From an uncultured Leucobacter sp. (GTDB taxonomy: Bacteria; Actinomycetota; Actinomycetes; Actinomycetales; Microbacteriaceae), in assembly GCA_945952575.1 (NCBI GenBank), contig CAMFIY010000044.1, positions 1 to 12,954 of the forward strand: 12,954 bases of DNA. The letters run 5' to 3'. The translations under genes were made by a program, and so were the position numbers. The notes below the pieces were generated by a model. That model searched no databases. It was given only the letters and a program-made list of their open reading frames with translations, and was not told the origin of the DNA. Each line of letters begins with the position of its first letter. The stretch's first letter is position 1. This document shows positions 6,674 through 12,060 of this stretch, in pieces.

Positions 6674-8266
6674 GTGACCGAGTTCCAGAACGATATCGAT
6701 ACCGCTCAGCGCCTCAAGCAGGAGAACGGGCCCAGCTGGGATGCGATCAATCCCGAGTACGTCGCCCGCATGCGTGCGCAGAATCGCTTCAAGACCGGTC
6801 TCGAGATCGCTCAGTACACCGCGGACATCATGCGCCGCGACATGGCCGAGTACGACGGCGATTCCTCCGTCTACACGCAGTCGCTCGGCGTGTGGCACGG
6901 CTTCATCGGCCAGCAGAAGCTGATCTCCATCAAGAAGCATCTGAAGACCACGAACAAGCGCTACCTCTACCTCTCGGGCTGGATGGTCGCCGCGCTCCGC
7001 TCGGAGTTCGGCCCGCTGCCCGATCAGTCGATGCACGAGAAGACCTCGGTGCCGGCGCTCATCGAGGAGCTCTACACCTTCCTCCGCCAGGCCGACGCCC
7101 GCGAGCTCGATCTCCTCTTCAGCCAGCTCGACGAGGCCCGTCTCGCCGGCGACGAGACCGCGGTCGAGTTCATCCAGTCGCAGATCGACAACTTCGAGAC
7201 CCACGTGGTTCCGATCATCGCCGACATCGATGCCGGTTTCGGCAACCCCGAGGCCACCTACCTGCTCGCGAAGAAGATGATCGAGGCCGGGGCCTGCGCC
7301 ATCCAGATCGAGAACCAGGTCTCGGACGAGAAGCAGTGCGGCCACCAGGACGGCAAGGTCACCGTGCCGCACGAGGACTTCATCGCGAAGTTGAACGCGG
7401 TGCGCTACGCCTTCCTCGAGCTCGGCATCGACAACGGCGTCATCGTCGCCCGCACCGACTCGCTCGGAGCGGGGCTCACCCAGAAGCTCGCCGTCTCCCA
7501 CGTCGCCGGCGATCTGGGAGACCAGTACAACTCCTTCCTCGACGTCGAGGAGATCTCGGAGGCGGATCTCGGCAACGGTGACGTGATCATCAAGCGCGAC
7601 GGCAAGCTGCTGCGCCCGAAGCGGCTCGCCAGCAACCTGTACCAGTTCCGCGCGGGCACCGGTGAGGATCGCTGCGTCCTCGACTGCATCACCTCGTTGC
7701 AGAACGGCGCCGATCTGCTCTGGATCGAGACCGAGAAGCCGCACGTGGAGCAGATCGCCGGAATGGTCGACCGCATCCGCGAAGTGATCCCGAATGCGAA
7801 GCTCGTCTACAACAACAGCCCGTCGTTCAACTGGACCCTCAACTTCCGCCAGCAGGCGTACGATCTGCTCGCCGAGCAGGGTGCGGATGTCTCGGCGTAC
7901 GACCGGGACAAGCTGATGAGCGTCGACTACGATGGCACGGAGCTCGCCCGACTCGCCGACGAGAAGATCCGCACGTTCCAGCGCGACGGCTCGGCTCGTG
8001 CGGGCATCTTCCATCACCTGATCACCCTGCCGACGTACCACACCGCCGCGCTGTCGACCGACAACCTGGCCAAGGGCTACTTCGGCGACGAGGGCATGCT
8101 GACCTACGTCCGCGACGTGCAGCGCCGGGAGATCCGCGAGGGCATCGCGACGGTCAAGCACCAGAACATGGCGGGCAGCGACATCGGCGACAACCACAAG
8201 GAGTACTTCGCCGGCGACGCCGCCCTCAAGGCGGGCGGCAAGGACAACACGATGAACCAGTTCTGA
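6674..8266 (+). CDS. aceA: Isocitrate lyase, long (530-residue) form
   Basis: Cleaves isocitrate to succinate and glyoxylate, the first step of the glyoxylate shunt, needed for growth on acetate or fatty acids. Visible landmarks are YLSGW near the N-terminus, DIDAGFG at 184-190 with Mg-binding aspartates, the catalytic K-Q-C222-G-H (220-224), and YNNSPSFNW at 379-387. At 530 residues it is about 100 longer than the actinobacterial Icl1 (about 428) and close to the Pseudomonas/Acinetobacter enzyme, which also has KQCGH rather than KKCGH. The start is GTG 6674 with AAGGAAG close upstream; an in-frame GTG at 6611 falls inside the structured leader and has no ribosome binding site. It stands alone between a parA-like gene and a strong terminator. 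Regulation by the RamB encoded nearby is likely by pathway and by the shared upstream box, not shown. Confidence 0.96.
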   Translation: MTEFQNDIDTAQRLKQENGPSWDAINPEYVARMRAQNRFKTGLEIAQYTADIMRRDMAEYDGDSSVYTQSLGVWHGFIGQQKLISIKKHLKTTNKRYLYLSGWMVAALRSEFGPLPDQSMHEKTSVPALIEELYTFLRQADARELDLLFSQLDEARLAGDETAVEFIQSQIDNFETHVVPIIADIDAGFGNPEATYLLAKKMIEAGACAIQIENQVSDEKQCGHQDGKVTVPHEDFIAKLNAVRYAFLELGIDNGVIVARTDSLGAGLTQKLAVSHVAGDLGDQYNSFLDVEEISEADLGNGDVIIKRDGKLLRPKRLASNLYQFRAGTGEDRCVLDCITSLQNGADLLWIETEKPHVEQIAGMVDRIREVIPNAKLVYNNSPSFNWTLNFRQQAYDLLAEQGADVSAYDRDKLMSVDYDGTELARLADEKIRTFQRDGSARAGIFHHLITLPTYHTAALSTDNLAKGYFGDEGMLTYVRDVQRREIREGIATVKHQNMAGSDIGDNHKEYFAGDAALKAGGKDNTMNQF

Positions 8267-8277
8267 TCCGCGAACGG

Positions 8278-8310
8278 AAGAACGCCCCGGCCGCTGGCCG
8301 GGGCGTTCTT
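8278..8310. terminator. Strong intrinsic terminator after aceA (bidirectional)
   Basis: A perfect 15-bp stem (AAGAACGCCCCGGCC pairing with GGCCGGGGCGTTCTT) closes a GCT triloop. It starts 11 bases after the aceA stop and ends 17 bases before the stop of the convergent MerR gene. The A-rich left foot and T-rich right foot give it terminator character in both directions. Confidence 0.9.
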
Positions 8311-8327
8311 CGTCGGTCCGAGTCGGC

Positions 8328-8876
8328 TCAGCCGCTCTTGCGGTTGCCGCGTCGAGCAGCGAGCTCGTCGATTCCGTCGACGGAAGCGTCTGCGCGGTGG
8401 TCGTCCATATCCACCAGCGAGGTCGTGACCTCGTCGAGCACCTTGCCGACGGCGATGCCGAACACGCCCTGACCGCGGCTCACGAGATCGATCACCTCGT
8501 CGTTCGAGGTGCAGAGGTACACGCTCGCCCCGTCGCTCATGAGCGTGGTCTGCGCGAGATCGTGTACGCCGGCCTCGTGCAGCTGAGCGACCGCGGCGCG
8601 GATCTGCTGCAGCGAGATGCCCGTGTCGAGGAGACGCTTGACGAGCTTCAGGACGAGGATGTCGCGGAAACCGTACAGCCGTTGAGAGCCGGATCCCTGC
8701 GCACCGCGGATCGTGGGCTCCACCAGACCGGTACGCGCCCAGTAGTCGAGCTGACGATAGCTGATCCCTGCGGCGCGGGCGGCAACGGCACCCTTGTAGC
8801 CGCCATCATGCTCCGGTTCCGGCACACCGTCTCCGAGGAGCGAGGAGTCGGTCTGCGTCGACACGAAATTCTCCAT
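8328..8876 (-). CDS. MerR-family transcriptional regulator (Rv1830-like)
   Basis: A 182-residue DNA-binding protein. Residues about 28-75 form the MerR winged helix-turn-helix (YKGAVAARAAGISYRQLDYW, then a SQRLYGFRDI wing), followed by a helical dimerisation stretch and a C-terminal domain with GQGVFGIAVGKV. It lacks the Cys pattern of metal-sensing MerR proteins. Order and type match the second MerR gene downstream of garA-ftsR in Mycobacterium and Corynebacterium (Rv1830, cg1633). Its targets are not certain. I chose ATG 8876, with GAGAGG about seven bases upstream, over an upstream extension to 8954 that would run through a likely promoter. It has its own promoter candidate and so need not depend on the garA-ftsR transcript. 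Confidence 0.9.
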   Translation of the reverse strand: MENFVSTQTDSSLLGDGVPEPEHDGGYKGAVAARAAGISYRQLDYWARTGLVEPTIRGAQGSGSQRLYGFRDILVLKLVKRLLDTGISLQQIRAAVAQLHEAGVHDLAQTTLMSDGASVYLCTSNDEVIDLVSRGQGVFGIAVGKVLDEVTTSLVDMDDHRADASVDGIDELAARRGNRKSG

Positions 8877-8914
8877 CTCGGCCCTCTCTGCTCTCGGCGA
8901 TTCCAACTCACTCA

Positions 8915-8943
8915 ACGTTAGCGGCACAGTCACCCTGCGGCAA
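8915..8943 (-). promoter_or_regulatory. Promoter candidate for the Rv1830-like MerR gene
   Basis: On the minus strand TTGCCG (8943-8938) and TAACGT (8920-8915) are separated by exactly 17 bases, placing the transcript start about 30 bases before the ATG at 8876. The -35 matches four of six consensus positions, the -10 three. Confidence 0.45.
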
Positions 8944-8954
8944 CGAACCTTCAA

Positions 8955-8966
8955 CTAAAACTTTAG
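8955..8966. promoter_or_regulatory. Palindrome upstream of the MerR promoter
   Basis: CTAAA-AC-TTTAG has perfect 5-bp arms and lies 11 bases beyond the -35 candidate in an otherwise GC-rich stretch. Position suits an activator or autoregulator site. MerR proteins usually bind between -35 and -10, so if this is the operator the geometry is different from the classic one. Confidence 0.35.
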
Positions 8967-9018
8967 GCGTGTCGCGGGAGGATTCAGCGGATCGTCCAGC
9001 GCCGCGGAGTGCGGCCCG

Positions 9019-9699
9019 TCAGCGACTGAGGCGTCGGCGAAGGACGCCGCCGCGCACGGTCTCCAGCAGTCCTGCCAGCTCCAGTGCGCCTTCCGCGCCG
9101 CTCGGACTGCCGCTCCGGCCGCCCCGGGCATCGATCGACTGCGTCAGCAGCTCGGCGTCGCGCTCGGCCGCCACGCGCATGGCGCGCAGGTGCCGCGGGG
9201 TGATGCCCTGTTCAGCGAGCTTGATCAGCGCGTTCAGTTCGGCGATGCAGTCGTGCGGGAACACGTCCGCCGCGGGGAGCAGGCCCGCGGCGATCGCCTC
9301 ACCGATGAAGCGGGACGAGGCTCCGGTCAACCGCTGCAGTTCTTCGCGGCCGAGCAGTCGGCGCGGTGTGAGGATGCTGGAGGCGCTGCGCGGCGCGGCG
9401 CCGGGGATGACCGGGTCCTGTCCCCGGTCGACGTCGGCGAGCACGTCCGCGATCACACGGAGCGGAAGATAGTGGTCCCTCTGGAGCGTGAGAATGAGCC
9501 GCAGCCGCTCGATATGCGCCTGAGAGAACTTCCGATATCCGGATTTGGTCCGCTCGGGAGTGATGAGACCCTGCTCTTCGAGGAAGCGGAGCTTCGAGGG
9601 GCTGAGGTCGCCGAACTCCCCCTGGAGGAGGTCGAGCACCTGCCCGATGCTGAGGAGTCCCGTGCCGTTCTGCGCGCGTACGGCCTGTGCGTTCGACAT
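9019..9699 (-). CDS. ftsR: MerR-type transcriptional regulator FtsR (Rv1828-like)
   Basis: A 226-residue DNA-binding protein. In C. glutamicum the homologue FtsR activates ftsZ, and Rv1828 is its M. tuberculosis counterpart. The N-terminal winged HTH spans about residues 16-62 (LSIGQVLDLL, SKLRFLEEQGLI, SGYRKF) and is followed by LRLILTLQRDHYLPLRVI, a signature stretch of this subfamily. The C-terminal half is helical (about 115-200), a likely dimerisation or effector domain, with a Gly/Ser-rich break near 195-205. ATG 9699 is chosen because it lies one base after the garA stop (TGA-T-ATG), giving translational coupling; a longer in-frame extension to 9798 would overlap garA and has no family similarity. 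It pairs with garA as in other Actinobacteria. Confidence 0.92.
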   Translation of the reverse strand: MSNAQAVRAQNGTGLLSIGQVLDLLQGEFGDLSPSKLRFLEEQGLITPERTKSGYRKFSQAHIERLRLILTLQRDHYLPLRVIADVLADVDRGQDPVIPGAAPRSASSILTPRRLLGREELQRLTGASSRFIGEAIAAGLLPAADVFPHDCIAELNALIKLAEQGITPRHLRAMRVAAERDAELLTQSIDARGGRSGSPSGAEGALELAGLLETVRGGVLRRRLSR

Positions 9700-9700
9700 A

Positions 9701-10165
9701 TCAGCTCTGACCGGGCAGGTCGAAGCGGGATGCGAAGAAGGTGAACTTGAACTTGCCCACCTGCACCTCGGCGCCATCGCCGAGCAGGGTGTCCTCATCG
9801 ATACGGTGGCCGTCGACGAAGGTGCCGTTCAACGAGCCGAGGTCCTTGACCGAGAAGTGACCGTCCGCGCGCACGAACTCCGCGTGGCGGCGCGAGACGG
9901 TGACGTCGTCGAGGAAGATGTCCACCTCGGGGTGCCGACCCGCGACCGCGGATGCCTCGTCGAGGAGGAAGCGCGCACCCAGATTGGCGCCCCGACGAAC
10001 CACGAGGAGCGCGGCGCCTGAAGGCAGAGCCCCCACCGCATCCTGCTCATCGATGGTGAGGTCGGTCGTGCGCGCGCGCACCATAGCGCCGAGATCCTCT
10101 CGGAACTGCTGGGTTGCGCGAGCCTCGGTCTCACCGGGTCGGTGGGCCTGCTCCTCCGCGTTCAC
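9701..10165 (-). CDS. garA: FHA-domain regulator GarA/OdhI
   Basis: Unphosphorylated GarA/OdhI binds and inhibits the E1 component of 2-oxoglutarate dehydrogenase; Ser/Thr kinases phosphorylate its N-terminal threonine pair and the FHA domain then folds onto itself. Numbered from GTG 10165 (154 residues), the FHA domain covers about 45-145 with GRHP (Arg77), TVSRRH (Ser91, His94) and GSLNG (Asn113), the phospho-threonine-binding residues. The phosphosite segment reads RATQQF (16-21) instead of ETTSVF: the second Thr (Thr18) is kept, while the first, the PknG site in mycobacteria and corynebacteria, is Ala. I chose GTG 10165 because GAGGTGA lies eight bases upstream; ATG 10186 (161 residues) is in frame but has no good ribosome binding site. 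It is first of a coupled pair with ftsR. Confidence 0.93.
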   Translation of the reverse strand: MNAEEQAHRPGETEARATQQFREDLGAMVRARTTDLTIDEQDAVGALPSGAALLVVRRGANLGARFLLDEASAVAGRHPEVDIFLDDVTVSRRHAEFVRADGHFSVKDLGSLNGTFVDGHRIDEDTLLGDGAEVQVGKFKFTFFASRFDLPGQS

Positions 10166-10230
10166 GTCGCTCCTCACCTCAGGCATCTCTGATCGTCCGG
10201 CGTCCCCCGAACGCTCACGCCTTCCGGTCT

Positions 10231-10236
10231 ACGTTA
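10231..10236 (-). promoter_or_regulatory. Possible -10 element for garA
   Basis: Read on the minus strand GCTAACGT includes a TAACGT hexamer, 66 bases before GTG 10165. The same GCTAACGT occurs at the MerR promoter candidate (8915-8922). No good -35 is seen 16-18 bases upstream, so an activator would be needed. Confidence 0.3.
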
Positions 10237-10284
10237 GCGCAGCGACGACGCTCGCGCATCCCGAATTCGGCGTGGCAAAGTCAC

Positions 10285-10313
10285 AGTTCGCATAACAGGT
10301 GTTATAAGTTCGC
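10285..10313. promoter_or_regulatory. Operator-like palindrome flanked by direct repeats, between garA and ramB
   Basis: ATAACA-GG-TGTTAT (10292-10305) has perfect 6-bp arms and stands out as AT-rich. It is bracketed by two AGTTCGC copies (10285-10291 and 10307-10313) whose starts are 22 bases apart, about two helical turns. It lies 120 bases upstream of the garA start, beyond the ramB 3' end, so it most likely serves garA. The binding protein is unknown. A GCAAAGT (10275-10281, ACTTTGC on the minus strand) next to it matches the core of the corynebacterial RamB box. Confidence 0.5.
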
Positions 10314-10360
10314 GAATGCGCGCGTTCGACGCACGGACGGCACGGTTTCCCGTCGGGATC

Positions 10361-10376
10361 GAGCCGTCGGCGGCTC
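10361..10376 (-). terminator. Hairpin at the end of ramB
   Basis: GAGCCG and CGGCTC form a perfect 6-bp stem around TCGG and overlap the ramB stop codon. No T-run follows on the minus strand, so it is a weak terminator candidate at best. Confidence 0.35.
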
Positions 10377-11865
10377 AGGCCCGCCAGCGCTCGTAGGTCT
10401 CCAGGAACCCGTAGACCTCATGCGCGTCGACGCCCGGGAACGTGCCGGTCGGCAGTGCGGCCAGGAGGCTGGTCGGCGTGGCCGCCTCGGGCCAGGCCGA
10501 GTCCGCCCACTTCCGGGTCAACTCGTCGCTCGCCAGGCGGCAGCACTGCTCATCCGGGCAGAAGGACCGACTCCGGTGCGGCGTGTCCCGGCCGCGGAAC
10601 CACTTCACCGCGTCGAAGGGCACGCCCACGCTCACCGAGTACTGCCCCTCCTTGGCCTTCTCCACTCGAGAGGTGCACCAGTAGGTCCCGCCGCCTGCCA
10701 TATCGGTGTACTGGTACCAGGGGTTGAAGAGATCGCGCTGGCTGAAGACCGTGCGCGCCGTCCAGTTGCGGCACACCATCGCACCCTCGAGATTGCCGAG
10801 CGCATCCGACGGGAAGCGGACGCCGTCGTTCTCGTAGGCCTTGATGAGCGTGCCCGACTCGTGCACCTTCATGAAGTGCACGTCGAGATCGAGGTGCTCG
10901 GTCGCAAGGTTGGTGAAGCGGTGGGCCGCCATCTCATACGAGACGCCGAATGCATCGCGGAGATCCTCCATGGAGATCTGCCGCTGCTTCTTGGCCTCGC
11001 GCAGGTACTCGATCGCCGCCTGTTCCGGCAGCAGCACCGCACCGGCGAGGTAGTTCGCCTCGACGCGCTGGCGCAGGAACTCGCCGTAGCTGCGCGGCTC
11101 CTCGTGCTTGCAGACCAGGCTCGCGAGGGCGCGGAGGATAGGGGCGCGTGCATCGCGCGATGGCAGGTGCGCGCCGAGATAGATCCGGCCGTTGCGCCGA
11201 TCGATCACCGAGCGGGTGGAGTGCGGCAGGTCGTTCACGTAGTGCAGACTGAAGCCGAGCTTCTCGGCGATGCCGGCGATCGTGAGCTGCGAGACCGGCC
11301 CGCCCGCGAAGCCGACCATCTTGAGGAGCGCGGCGGCCTCCGTCTCGAGCTCGGCGAAGTAGTTGCCCCGCACCCGCATCTCCGCGCGCAACTCGGTGTT
11401 GGTGCGCCGAGCCTCCTCCGGCGTCGCCGCGCGCTCGCGATGCAGCCGTTCCACCTCCTGGTGCAGACCGAGGATCGCCTTGAGCGTGTCATCGGGAGTG
11501 GCCTTCGACACCCGGATGGACGGGATCCCGAGCGAGCGGAACACCGTGCCGCGCTGAGCGCGTTCGACGGAGATCTCGAGCGCGGCCCGTTCGCTCGGCG
11601 GCTCGCTCGAGAGCAGATCGTCCACGCTGCAGTCGAGCGCCTGCGCGAGCGCGCGCAGCACCGGCAGACTCGGCTCCCGCTTGCCGTTCTCGATCGACGA
11701 GACCTGGGAGGGAGCCCGATCGATCGCCTCGGCGAGCTGCTCGAGCTTCATGCCGAGCTGAGTCCTGCGCTCGCGCACGCGACGGCCGAGCGTGAGCGCG
11801 TCGGCCTCATCCGAATCCCGAACGGCAGCGCCCGCCGCGGCGGATGCGGTGTCTGTGAGTGTCAT
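10375..11865 (-). CDS. ramB: RamB, XRE-family regulator of acetate/glyoxylate-shunt genes
   Basis: In Corynebacterium RamB represses aceA, aceB and acetate-activation genes on glucose; the M. tuberculosis homologue (Rv0465c) controls icl1. The 496-residue protein has an XRE-type HTH at about 26-85 (LGRRVRERRTQLGMKLEQLA, QVSSIENGKREPS), a helical, likely coiled-coil, linker at about 125-182, and an IrrE/ImmA-like domain at about 190-290. There the metallopeptidase HExxH is broken to H254-EEPR, while the VEANYLAGAVLLP signature (268-280) remains. A C-terminal domain (about 310-450) of the short-chain fatty acyl regulator type holds Cys365, Cys397, Cys436, Cys441 and Cys442. ATG 11865 is preferred to TTG 11889: it lies six bases after a -10-like element, implying a leaderless transcript. 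It is divergent from aceB with 195 bases between, the classic regulator-target layout. Confidence 0.93.
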   Translation of the reverse strand: MTLTDTASAAAGAAVRDSDEADALTLGRRVRERRTQLGMKLEQLAEAIDRAPSQVSSIENGKREPSLPVLRALAQALDCSVDDLLSSEPPSERAALEISVERAQRGTVFRSLGIPSIRVSKATPDDTLKAILGLHQEVERLHRERAATPEEARRTNTELRAEMRVRGNYFAELETEAAALLKMVGFAGGPVSQLTIAGIAEKLGFSLHYVNDLPHSTRSVIDRRNGRIYLGAHLPSRDARAPILRALASLVCKHEEPRSYGEFLRQRVEANYLAGAVLLPEQAAIEYLREAKKQRQISMEDLRDAFGVSYEMAAHRFTNLATEHLDLDVHFMKVHESGTLIKAYENDGVRFPSDALGNLEGAMVCRNWTARTVFSQRDLFNPWYQYTDMAGGGTYWCTSRVEKAKEGQYSVSVGVPFDAVKWFRGRDTPHRSRSFCPDEQCCRLASDELTRKWADSAWPEAATPTSLLAALPTGTFPGVDAHEVYGFLETYERWRA

Positions 11866-11871
11866 TCCACC

Positions 11872-11900
11872 ATGGTGCCACGGGCCCAAAATTTCGACAA
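11872..11900 (-). promoter_or_regulatory. Candidate leaderless promoter of ramB
   Basis: On the minus strand TTGTCG (11900-11895) and CACCAT (11877-11872) are 17 bases apart, and six bases separate the latter from the ATG at 11865. The geometry is the same as at the parA-like gene. CACCATGGTG here is also a perfect 10-bp palindrome (11868-11877), a possible autoregulatory site. The -10 is a weak match. Confidence 0.35.
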
Positions 11901-11901
11901 A

Positions 11902-11923
11902 CAGAAATACTGGGAATATTCCC
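11902..11923. promoter_or_regulatory. Shared aceA/aceB box and 12-bp palindrome in the ramB/aceB gap
   Basis: CAGAAATACTG (11902-11912) is identical to the box upstream of aceA and runs directly into GGGAATATTCCC (11912-11923), a perfect 12-bp palindrome. Being midway between divergent ramB and aceB, it could serve both. About 14 bases further on, CTTTGC (11937-11942) matches the core of the corynebacterial RamB box. Confidence 0.5.
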
Positions 11924-12060
11924 TCGAGATTTCATGCTTTGCGACGTTTCCTCGCACTGAAGATAGAAACACATCGACGAGAGTTCGCCGCACTGCATTG
12001 CATCGGCGGCGAGAGCTCCCCGGTGACGAACCCTCGAAGTCGAGAACGAAGGAACAGATC

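Noticed and set aside
6656..8197. A 513-codon open frame antisense to aceA
   Set aside because: Same artefact: the sense strand encodes complete isocitrate lyase, and the antisense product is low-complexity Val/Asp/Leu/Arg-rich sequence.
8877..8954. N-terminal extension of the second MerR protein to 8954
   Set aside because: The extension would translate through a likely promoter, and its residues do not look like the family's N-terminus; ATG 8876 has a ribosome binding site.
9001..9015. GCCGC-GGAGT-GCGGC hairpin after ftsR as a terminator
   Set aside because: A five-base GC stem is expected by chance at this base composition, it lies just beyond the stop and has no T-tract.
9700..9798. N-terminal extension of FtsR to 9798
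   Set aside because: The extra 33 residues overlap the garA coding region, are Pro/Ser-rich and show no family resemblance, while the ATG at 9699 gives the usual coupled start.
10270..10285. GlxR/CRP-type site upstream of garA
   Set aside because: Only the TCACA half is present; the TGTGA half at the right spacing is not.
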